Positions 10,901 through 22,900 of a stretch of DNA of 64,000 bases are shown piece after piece. A program made the translations under genes and the position numbers. This DNA comes from Paraescarpia echinospica (Eukaryota; Annelida; Polychaeta; Sabellida; Siboglinidae), in contig CM034534.1 of NCBI GenBank assembly GCA_020002185.1, positions 39,094,168-39,158,167 on the forward strand, written 5' to 3'. Every line of letters starts with the position of its first letter. Position 1 is the first letter of the stretch. Under the pieces are notes generated by a model, which saw only the letters and a program-made list of their open reading frames with translations, searched no databases and had not been told where the DNA came from.

Positions 10901-13900
10901 GTCCACCAAGCAGTAGCAGAGCAGTTTGTAATAATAATATTCCACAAGTTAAATGGCAGTGATCTTCCTTTTATCATTCATGTGATGTTGATTGTGAGCA
11001 GGGCGGACAAATGATTATCATACGTAGACAGGTACAGAAAGAAACTGGCGCTTTCTATAAAAAGAACACGTTTGCCTATCAATGGCATGTATTTCCTATT
11101 GTTGCCGTTTCTGCCGGGTAGAAACAGTTTCTGCCCGGCATAAATCAAACAACCCTGTAGGTAATTATTAATCAAATGTTTTTTGCAGAAACAGTTTCTG
11201 CCCAGCATAAATCAAACAACCCTGTAGGTAATTATTAATCAAATTTTTGTGTGAATCATAGTTACAGATCATTAAGGGTTATGATGGAAGTAAAATGTTT
11301 ACAGGTTTACTGTTCACTTATTGCACCACGTCTTGCATTTAGAGGAATAATTATAATAGAAAATAAAATGTTGTGGCACATATTTTTAAATACATGCATC
11401 AATGAGAAACCGGGAATTACTTTTCTGTGGCCTAAGAATAACTAATTTCAATTAACTTTCTGCTTATATAAAACAACTGCATAAAAATATACATCCTTAC
11501 AAGACACAGACTCCGCATGTGACAGATGTTTTGGGAAGGGGAATAGTGTTCTGTTTCTGGTACTAGGTGACGTGTTTGTTGACCCAAGCCTCTGCCAGTG
11601 ACCAATTACATATTAGTCACACTTTCAACCAGCAGCCACAGTGAGGTGTGACAGATGTTGTGGGAAAAGGGATTAATTGAACAAAAGGACTGGAAGCCTG
11701 CTAGATCTGCTGCTACAGACCATTTAGTTAACAGATTTAGCATTTTAGGGGACCTTTGGAGCCCTTAGAATGATTGAATCAAATACAGATTGCTTGTGTA
11801 TAGTGGCACTACCATATGAAATGTCTACGCAAAATTAGAGAAAAAGTTACTTAAGAGTTTTTGAAAAAATATGCAAAATGTGAAAATTTACCAGTTTTGG
11901 GGTCCTTTTTGGGTGGTTCATTAGGTGCCCTTAGAATGATTCAATCAAATACAGATTTCCTGTGTACAGTGACACTACCACATGAAATGCATATACAAAA
12001 TTAGAAAAAAAACGTCCTGAACAGTTTTTGAAAAAATAAGCAAAATGTAATGTTACATTTTTACCAGTTTTGGGGTCCTTGGAGGCCCTAGGGAGCCCTT
12101 AGAATGATTCAATCAAATACAGATTTCTCGTGCATAGTGACAGTGCCCTAAGATATGTCTATGCAAAATTAGAGAAAAAGTTGCTGAACGGTTTCTGAGA
12201 TACAGCAGCTAACGGCGGACAGCGGACGCAGAGTGATGGCAATAGTCCCTTGTACCTTCGGCCAAAGGACTAAAAATGACTAATTACTGGATTATCTATG
12301 AAGATGTCAGCCTAATACATATCTCTGTTGTTAATGCGTGGGTCACTTACAAACACTCATCAACATGTATGGACATCTTCAAATAGTGCAACATGGAGAC
12401 ACATTCTCATCCACACATCATTTCTTCAGAAGCTAACTCACATGCTTTAGTGTTAAGAAGTAAATATTAAGTAACCTGCTAAAAAGGTTATTTTGTCAAG
12501 TGTAGATGCATGACAATCATGGCATAAACCATTGTCTGAGAGGACAGAAGAATGCCTTCTAGATGCATGCAGTTAGTGTGGATTTCTTGTAAATTGGGAA
12601 CAATGAAATTATTCAACTATGAACTGTGAATGTTCTCTACAAACAAGACTGTATAAGGCTATTGTAATACATTTAAATATCATTTATTTTCATAGTCTTT
12701 ATTATTTGCTAATAAAAATACTGTTAAGATTAAAGATCGTGTTGCTGAATTCCCACACTGCCTGCGTGAATGCTAGCAGCATAAATAGGTTTAAAAGTAA
12801 ATTTGATAAATACCCCAAAAAAAACTCTTACCAGGTACACATAGAAAAAGTGAATCACTGGATTCTCAATAAGTCATTGGTTCTATGTCCACTTGCTGAT
12901 GACCTTACCTGTATCCTGGTGTCCTGATTACCACTTGGACATGATGACCTTATACGTGACCTGATGATCTTGCCTATGACCTAATGATTTATGTGACCTC
13001 TATACCTGTATCTGACAACCTATGGATGTGACCTCATGACTTTATATGTGACATGATTACCTTAACTGACCTGATTTCCTTCCTTGTGACCTCATTACTT
13101 GACATCAACATCATGACCTTATACTTACCTGACAAAAACAATTTCCGTAATGTACCATCCCCCAGCTGTCGCATTTTTTTGTTTTGCGAGCGTTTTTGTG
13201 CATTACTGTTAGTGATTCTCTGCGAATTTTGCGAGAAGAGAGATGACAGAGAAATGACAGGCTTGAAGGAACAGCACATATGCATCAAGTTTTGCTTCAA
13301 ACTCGGCTAAACCGCATCGGAGACTCATGAAAGGCTTAAACAAGAATTTGGTGATGATGCCATGGGCAGAAGCCAGACTTTCGAGTGGTCCTTGAGGTTC
13401 AAACGTGGGCAAATGTCGGTTGAGGATTCCGAACGTTCTGGCCATCCCTCAACTAGCAGAACCGACGAAAATATTGGGAAAAAATGCATCAGGCCATCCA
13501 CGAGGACCGTCGGTGAATGACTAACAACATTTGCAGCATCGTTGGCCTATCGTTTGGTACACGCCAACACATTCTCACGGAGGAACTCAACATGAGGCTG
13601 CCAAATTCGTGCCCTGCTTGCTTACCTTGGACCAAACGCAATGCCGGCTCACTGTGTGAAACCAAGCAGCAGTCATCCCAGTGGAAGAGTCCATCTTCAC
13701 CGTGACCAAAGAAAGCGAGGCTGGTCAAGAGCAACGTGAAGAGCATGCTAATCTGTTTCTTTGACATGGAGGGAATTGTTCATGAGGAGTTCATTCCTGA
13801 AGGTTCGATAGTGAATCAGCACTTTTACATCGAGGTCCTGAGGCGTTTCAGGAAGGATGCGAGGAGGAAACGTCTGGACAAGTGGTGCGCACAGAACTGG

Positions 13901-16900
13901 CTACTGCAACATGACAACATGCCGGCCCACACTGCTCTGTCTGTGCAGCAGTTTTTGGCCAAAAAGAACATGGCAGTGGTCCCCCACCCTCCCTACTCCC
14001 CCACCCACCCTACTCCCCCACCCTCCCTACTCCCCCAACCTAGCCCCCTGTGACTTCTTCCTGTTCCCCAAGATGAAGATCCGGCTGAAGGGGCAACGAT
14101 TTGACGACATCGCGGAGATTCAGGCGGAATCGCACAAGGTGTTGAACAGCATACCCATAATGCAGTTCCAGAGGTGCTTCCAGCAGAGGGAACAGCGCTG
14201 GGCCCACTGTATCAACTCCCAAGGGGACTATTTTGAAGGGGACAATAGCGATTAGAAGCTAAGGTGAGCCTACATTTTTTATTGGTTCAGTCTGGGAACT
14301 TTTGGATCGCATCTCATTTGTTGTTAACACAGTGACACACCCCATTCCCAGTGCCTAGAAATACTGTTACATCTAGGAAGTTACTAATTTTATCAGTATA
14401 TACTTTCTTTCAATATATTATGTTGTTACACTGTAACTTGCAAAATAAGCAATCAAAGGGATAGTTGTTTTGCAACATCCAATAAGTTACCTTGTTGACT
14501 GACTGTAGCAAACTAAACTAGCTGTAACCACTACAGTCCTTGGCACGCTGCCAGCTGTCAAGTTGTAACATCCAATAAGTTACATTGTTGACTGACTGTA
14601 GTAAACTAAACTAATGTACCCACTACAGTCCTTGGCAGGTTGCCAGCTGTCAAGTTGTAACATCCAGTAAGTTACATTGTTGACTGACTGTAGCAAACTA
14701 AACTAATGTACCCACTACAGTCCTTGGCAGGCTGCCAGCTGTCAAGTTGTAACATTGTACACAGACACAGTTTTGGATGATGTCAGCTTAAAAAGTACAT
14801 AGTAATCCCCACTTCCTAATATATAATCCTGTGATGTTGTTAACATGTACTGATAAACTGTAATGAGTGAATGATGCCAGTGACATTACTTATAGATTTA
14901 GCAGTTCTTTAATGTGTGTCATTTTGATATTTCGTAATACAGCAGCAGTTTCAATAATGTCGCAATCAAGTCAATTTCTGTAATGATTGCGGAAAATCCG
15001 TAATGGTAGGCAGCCCTGTATATATTACATAATGACCTTCCACAAGACTTGGTGACCTACATTTACCATGATGACCTTCTTCTTCCGATTGACCAACCAA
15101 CTTCAACATTTTGAAGATCACTGTTGGCATTTGGAGTTTAGAGAACGAGATCCCAGCTCAGTGAGTCCACGACAGATTTTTTTCCATTTCCCTGCTGTGG
15201 AGTTTTATACTTCCCCTGGCATAGACATCAGATAGAAGGGACCAACAGCTTACAGTGTCTCTTCCAAAAGACAGGCACTGTAGGGTGAACGAAATTGCCC
15301 CAGTTTTGACAAGGTGACCGATACCCGTACTGAACCACCAACCAGATAGCACCAGGATTCGAACGCTGGTTCTTTCAATCTATGACCCAGCACTCTAACC
15401 ACTCAACCACAGCGCCTCATATCTTACATTACATGACCTTACATGCGACCTTAAAAGGAGGGAGTCTGTTCCTAGTTTTTTATTTATTAATTAATATTGT
15501 GCTTCATAAGACTATAATGTATATGTTGAAGGTATAGTCCCCGCGAAATTGTGTTTAGTTACTTTAATAAGCCCATAACAATGTTCACACTTTGAAAGAT
15601 ACAACACTGGGAGCACGTTCAAATGGTAAACAATACATCCAGTTTCAAAACAAGTGTTATTGGCAATTACACCGAAGCGGGCCAAGTTGACCACAATACC
15701 CTTTCATGTTCAATGATGTCCCATTTCCCCATGTTCAACGTAGCAGACAAATTACTACACTCATTAATTCCAGATAGAGGAACTGACTGACTCCCCATAA
15801 TTTTGACCTGATGCACTTACTATGTCCTTACTGTCAAGTCTAACTCACCTGTAGTTTAGCCATGGCTATTCCAGCACTGTCTTTTGTCTTGAAGTTTACA
15901 AATGCACAGCATCTGTGAGGGACTCGATAGATACTTGTGACTATGCCATACCTGCAGCATAAAATACAACTCAAGTTGTATGTATGTACATTCACATAGG
16001 ACCCAGTGGGTCCAATGAGACACTGCCTACACTGTCTGCTCGGCGTCTCTCCCGCCGCTGGGAACAAGATCCAGTGGGTTAGAGATAAAGACCACCACTC
16101 TGTAAGCCTATATGCTGTGTGGGATCTTTTACTTCCCCTGGCATAGACACCAGATAGAAGGGAACAACGGCTTTTAGTGTCTCTTCTGCAAGACACAGGC
16201 AACGTGAGGTGAAAGTTTTGAAATGGCGATAGGTGGAATCAAACCACACCGTGCCCTCGATCAACAATCCGGCGCTCTACCATGTGACCAACACTCCTCA
16301 CAACTCAAGGACTTTGATAGACTGGTCAAACGCAGCAAATAAGTAGCAAGGTTAAAGACAATAGTGTAGTAAGTGTACACAAATGTAACACTAAACGTAA
16401 CATGAATTGAACACTTTACACAGAGGTGCCATGTAATATTGCAGAAAGAGGGACAGATATAACATTTTTGGGTTGATTAGATTTAAGTGTTGGAGATTTG
16501 GTGGTGGGTAAATTTTCAGTGCACGGAATTTTGCCAACAATAATTAGTTACCAGCGTATGAAATACGAGGGTGTGCCAGATTTCAGTACACGGGATCTCG
16601 GGATGGGTTGGATTAATAATTAAAGAAAGAAATAAGAAAGAAAGAAAGTTAATTTCACCCCATGTATATACCATTCTTTTTCTTCTTGGTTGTGTACATG
16701 TAATATGCATTCATAAACATAGATACACAAACAGTACATTATACGTATGCAAATTAATAATTTACCAACAATAAGTAAATAATTTATTCCAGATGGGGTT
16801 GGTGACTCTTACTAAGGCAGACTCATAGGAGTCAACCGATTTACATTAATTACATAGGTCCTTTTAACAAAAATAATGTCTATCTCATGTGTGTATGTGT

Positions 16901-19900
16901 GCCTGTGTGTGTGCCTGTGTGTGCATGTGTGTGTGTGTGTGTATGTTATCTACTGTATGTGTTGCCTGTACATGTGTATGTTCTTGCTACATTCTAATGG
17001 TTTGTACATTTGCATCGGATAATGATTTATTTGATCCCCTCGATGGCTGGAAGTAGTGACAGCTCACTTTGTTCTCTACACAGTCAACACACTTACTTGG
17101 AAAACATGTTATTGAGTTGTTTATTCAAGACGTCTGGCTTGAGATGGCCCACCCACAGACTGGACAAACCCTCAGGATTGCACGGACTAAAAAACAATGA
17201 CACACTTCAGGATAAACCTCACAACATGAAATATCTCTGCCTGGAGATCCATGTGAGAAAGTTCCTATTTCTGAAGACATTTATAGGTAGTTCTTAATTC
17301 TCTGTATGAAACCATGTATGTAAAAATAACACATTTGGCAGGCACCAATCTGACATAACCAGAGTTTTACAATTACAGTGATTAAGAATTATAACTTATA
17401 TATATACTCACCAGTGTGTATGTGAGGGTGTGTGTGTATTTACATACACTGTATACGAGGGTTTCCATATTTTTTGTGACTTTTTGTGTTCACACATTGC
17501 AAGAGGTCCTGTTCATTGACAAATTATATTTACAAGTAATGTTTTAGACATAACCTTCCTTAAAGGTTATGAATATATCATACTAAAATATTTATCACTT
17601 CTGGTATACCAACAGATGTAGACTGAAATGTCAAATGTCACTCCATGACGCAAAGTTGCTATGTCCCAGTACAAGTTCTCAACTTAGTCAATGTTTATTT
17701 AGATAATTTCAAGATGTAGAATTGATTCAAAAGTGCCCTGTTCCAGTAATCAATGTATTTACTTTAATAACAAAACAACTGTTGAAACAAATATGTTTGT
17801 CTTTTACTTGTTACAGCTATAAATAACTTTGTCCCACTGACTTGTGTCACTCCATGACATTGTATTACAATTGACCTTTGCAACGGGTTTCTAAGTGTTG
17901 TAGAAGCAGGCTGATGGTGCTCCCTTTTCCCAAACACATACTGCCTGCAGTGAAACATGGTAAGATTGTGTGCAATAAAAACTGTTTGAACTATCCGTTA
18001 TAATGTGCTAGAATACCAACGCATGTGTTAATTCATTGTCACCTCAGTGACATCCACTCCCCATTTCCCAGTAAACCTATCTGCCTGACACTAACAATCA
18101 TAAAAAAGAGTAATTAAACCACTTGACTATTCTGTGATATGGCTGATTACAGACACATTTAGCTGCATGTTTTGAAGTGGTATACTTGAATGTGTCACTC
18201 CATGACAGTCACTCCATGACAAATGGACATGTCATGGAGTGACTGTCGTGTCATGGAGTTAATGAATTGTACAATTATTTAATTTCTTGTTAGTGATTGG
18301 GGCATATGTACATTTAAATATGTTCTTACATGCAGAAACATCATAACATCAATTGCATGCCCAATCCAATGTCATTCATTTCGCGGCCATTTTATTGGAA
18401 GTGAATGTCTTGGAGGGGCATTCCATGACACCAGTTGAGTGTGGGTTGCTTTCTCATCACCTCAAGCCTAAACAATGCCTATTAATAAAGCATTATCACC
18501 AGCAAAATATATTGATCTGCAAGGACCACATACTGATTTAAAGTGTTGCATGTATTCTAGAGATAAAACAATGGATCACACCAGAGGAAAAGAACTGGTA
18601 AAAAGAAATCTGGGGTGCAACACCAGAAGGCGTATATGGACAGGATTAAGTCAAACACTGAGAGATATGAAGATTTTAAAGAAAAGGATAGACAACGTTG
18701 GCATGAGAGACAGAAACAATTTGAGATAAGCAACAGGGATGTGAGACAGCAGAGACAAAGGTGGCGAGATTCAGCTGAGCATTCTCGAGCAAAGAAAAAG
18801 GCTCACCAGCAACAACTATGTTTACTTCAGCAAAACACCCCAACAACATCACCAGAACAAGATGACAGTGGTGCTAATGCAGCAAACACGATGCAACAAA
18901 CACGTCAGAACGAATCACTACAGAAGCAAGTGGTCGTCAACGAGTGCGTCGGGACAGAAGCAAGTTGTACAGGAGAATGAAGAAATTGGAGAAAGAAATT
19001 GAGAAATCAAACCGTTGAGCAGAACAATACAGAAAAAGATTACAGCGCCTTAAATCACAACAACTGGGTAAGTCGACACCAACAAGACATGTTAACCGTT
19101 TCCTGAGAAACAGCAAGAGCAAACTTACTCCAAAGATGCGCAAACAATTGACCTTCTCAACAGCTGTGATGTCAGGCGTACAGAAGATCCAAGTCATATA
19201 AAGAAAAGCAAATGATTACCAAATTGATGCAATTCCGCATAAAGAAGTACAGGATGCATGCAATGGCTCATGTTGTTCTCGGCATCCCCATAAAGCTGAC
19301 TCGTGGAATGGAGAACTTGACTAACAACACAAGAAACATTCACAAATCACTAGGACAGAGACTATCAGGCAAAGTCAGGACATTCCTATGCAGAGATGAC
19401 AACAGTAGGATTATTACTAGCAGATGAGACACAATCACCAAAAATGGGGTTAAGATGCAACAAAGAATACCCTCAGAGACAATGACTCGGCTGCATGGAA
19501 AATACTGTGCTGAGTTCCCCAAGTGTAAGATGGGTTTATCCGTGTTCTGTCGGTTATGTGGGAACCAACAGTACAGATGGCCAAAAAACACGACATCGCT
19601 TGGCTGGAGTCATGCAATGTCGTCCGCCAACTTCCGTCTCCAGTCATTGAGCAGCAGGGGCCAGTCATTGAGCAGCAGGGGCCAGTCATTGAGCAGCAGG
19701 GGCCAGGAAAAACTGTGTATACTTTTGATTAAGAGATGGCCTTAATGACTGGCTTCTTCAACTGAATTCAATGATACATGTTTGATGTGTCGCTAGTGAT
19801 CGCTATTACTAATGTAGATTAGTTTCTTATTGTAAGCACAAATGCAAAGTGTGTATGCCTATTTAATAAAGCGAAATGCGAAGTGTGCATGACAGGTAGG

Positions 19901-22900
19901 TGCGGGTTTGTATCATTCCATGACACTTGTTTGATTACGAGCCGTGTTCCAGTATTTACCATGACAATATGTCACCTTCATGACGTCATGTCACCTCCAT
20001 GATGCCATGTCACCTCCATGACGGAAGTTTATTTTGAAATGCCCCTATTAATGTAACTAACTTCCAAATCAGCTCTGCTGGGTAACACATAATGATCCTT
20101 ATATATAAAACACCTAGGAAAACCCAAAGGCACCCGAAATCAACATGATTTATTTTAGTCATACAGTCCAGTTAAAAGTCACTCAAATTATGGAAACCCT
20201 CATATATATATATATATTAGTTCTATTTAAATTACACACAATCAATCATCCTAGAATGAGTGATGATCCGGTTTCTTAGTTATTCATGTTTAGTATATTT
20301 ACCTCTCAGAAACTTTTTTGGTTTTTCTTCTCTATCATTTTGGCTACATCTCGCGGCTTTCTAGCAGACTGAATTTATGGATGCAAGTCATGTAATATGA
20401 TCATAAATTCAGTCTGCTGAAGAAGGCAGCGAGATGCGGCCAAAATTATTCAGAAGAAAAACAAAAACAAGTTTCTTGAGAGGTAAATATACTAAACAAT
20501 AAATCATGTATATTTCCTAATGTAGGTGCCAATATTGTTCATCACAGCAATTACAATAAAAACAAAAACAAGTTTCTTGAGAGGTAAATATACTAAACAA
20601 TAAATCATGTATATTACCTAATGTAGGTGCCAATATTGTTCATCACAGCAATTAGAACAAAAAGAATAACTGTTGGTGTAGAAATGAGAAATAACATACT
20701 CCATTTTCACATCCTTTTTGAGTGGCTTTCTTTTTTTCACCACTTGCACGGGTGGGTTATCCTCATTGTCATCAGATACGTATATCTCACATGCTGAAGG
20801 CGCCTCTCCTACTACAAAAGATGTAGAGTTTGACTATTATTACTTACTATCGTATACCCATCCATGCGGCAACAAAACAAAGGTAACAGTTATCACGATT
20901 TCAGTATGTTGAACACGATTCTCGCCGACCGTTGAATTTTTGCTGTTGCCAATTACAGCATTGCATGCAGCAGATAACACCTGGTGAATGGCTGACCATT
21001 CAATTTTTTAACTGAATAAAGGAAATAACTCCAGTTAACTACCTTTGTGGTCTTTAAATACATCACCAATTACCGTGCCTCCAAATTAACATATTAATGA
21101 ATATATATTTGACTGTTCCACCTTGTTCCATCTAACTTTAATAACTGGACCTGCAGGTCCCACAAAAAAACATTTCTAGATTATTTTAGCATTTATATAA
21201 TATGTGTTATCACCGCAACATACCAAACCCAGCAATGATTGAGTCAACAGCCTCCTCTATGGTGCTGTGTTGCTGGGTGGCCTGGACTGCGTCTTCCCAC
21301 GAAAATCCCATTTCCTAAAGAAAAAACAAATGTCACACCTCCATGAGTAAGTAAATACCATGCTCAAGAATAATGAGAAACAGCAAAATACCTGTTGTTA
21401 TTATGACATGCCTTGTTTGTTTTACACTAACAGGCTATTAACTTGTCATAACTATATCTACATACCCTTATTTATAATGTACGTAAAATTCTATAGACAT
21501 ACCAATATTATTAACTCAACTATTAACAATATGTATATTTATTATGTAAACTTTTTTCTGGTTAAAACTATAATTTTAAAATGTTGACATTTCAATTTTA
21601 CATAAAACAGTGCATAAGGTGAATGTGGTAGCATTGCAAATTGATATTTTGACAGAGTATTGGTATTTAATACCCTGTATCATTTGATGTACCCAGAAAA
21701 CACAATCATGTTACAAAGACATCACAAAATGTTTCCTCAAATGTTATGAAAATGTTGCGATATCAAAATGTAGGACATTAGAAACATCTAAAACATTTTT
21801 TTGATCTTTTAAATTTTTTCTAAGACCCACCATTCTGAAATCAGTAAAACATTTAAACACATTTTGTTTGGTGTGTACAGACCAGTGTTTGGTGGGTACA
21901 GACCAGTGGTTGGTGGGTATAGACCAGTGTTTGGTGGGTACAGACCAGTGTTTGGTGGGTACAGACCAGTGTTTGGTGGGTACAGACCCGTATTTGGTGG
22001 GTACAGACCAGTGTTTGGCTGGTACAGACCAGTGTTTGGTGGGTATAGACCAGTGTTTGGTGGGTACAGACCAGTGTTTGGCAGGTACAGACCAGTGTTT
22101 GGTGGGTATAGACCAGTGTTTGGTGGGTACAGACCAGTGTTTGATGGGTATAGACCAGTGTTTGGTGGGTACAGGCCAGTGTTTGATGGGTATAGACCAG
22201 TGTTTGGTGGGTACAGGCCAGTGTTTGATGGGTATAGACCAGTGTTTGGTGGGTACAGACCAGTGTTTGGTGGGTACAGACCCGTATTTTGTGGGTACAG
22301 ACCAGTGTTTGGCGGGTACAGACCAGTGTTTGGTGGGTACAGACCCGTATTTGGTGGGTACAGACCAGTGTTTGGCGGGTACAGACCAGTGTTTGGTGGG
22401 AATAGACCAGTGTTTGGTGGGTATAGACCAGTGTTTGGTGGGTACAGACCAGTGTTTGGTGGGTACAGACCAGTGTTTGGTGGGTACAGACCAGTGTTTG
22501 GTGGGTACAGACCAGTGTTTGGTGGGTACAGACCAGTATTTGGTGGGTACAGACCAGTATTTGGTGTGCCTGAGCACGCATGAGCTCTGGGCCGGCATCG
22601 CAGCATGAGCTATCCAACTCCAGCACCTTCTCAAATGCCCGTTCTGCATCGGCAAACATCTGAAGAAACAAGAAAAGGTAAGTTCTTAAATAGCGCAGTA
22701 TCTAGTCCTTAGGACTGCTCAGAACACTTTACACTTCACTCCCTAAATCAAATAATCAATCACCATTTCAACTTCTCTGGGAAACATTCAGCCATGCTAC
22801 AATTACTGCGCAAAAACTATTCAAAAATATCCACCACTGTCTATATCCAGGCACTCATTCATACAGCTTCATAGAGCAACGTGGAGTGAAGAAACTTGCC

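Larger units (their letters stand above)
8764..12276. repeat. Dispersed repeat, copy 1
   Basis: The left part, starting GGGCCAAGTGGCCCTGAAG, is nearly identical for about 600 bp to 24858-25480. The right part, ending CGGCCAAAGGACTAAAAA, matches 26840-27066. The shared outer ends suggest one mobile family. The middle differs between copies. No coding capacity was recognised. The repeated AGTCCTTTGG at the two ends is weakly inverted. The element type is unknown. Confidence 0.6.
17456..20202 (+). mobile_element. DNA transposon with GAGGGTTTCCATA inverted termini, family unknown
   Basis: The left end is CGAGGGTTTCCATATTTTTT then GTGACTTTT (17456-17484). The right end in reverse is TGAGGGTTTCCATAATTTGA then GTGACTTTT (20202-20174). 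The flanks are TATA on both sides, but the right flank is a TA microsatellite, so the target duplication is uncertain (TA or TATA). Inside are a broken, basic, uncharacterised protein frame (18600-19745) and many copies of GTCACTCCATGAC near both ends. The spacing of matched ends, ORF and subterminal motifs is what an autonomous but decayed DNA transposon would show. The superfamily cannot be named from what I can see. Confidence 0.75.

Noticed and set aside
17764..17958. Minus-strand stretch after TTTCACTGCAG as the missing RRM exon of gene 1
   Set aside because: Phases would fit, but the donor GTCAAT is poor and there is no RNP2 motif. The exon at 17097-17186 has LWVGHL and perfect borders.
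21744..22671. Long open frames on both strands across the 21-bp minisatellite as genes
   Set aside because: A 21-bp period without stops is open in several frames at once. Only the first part on the minus strand is a real exon.
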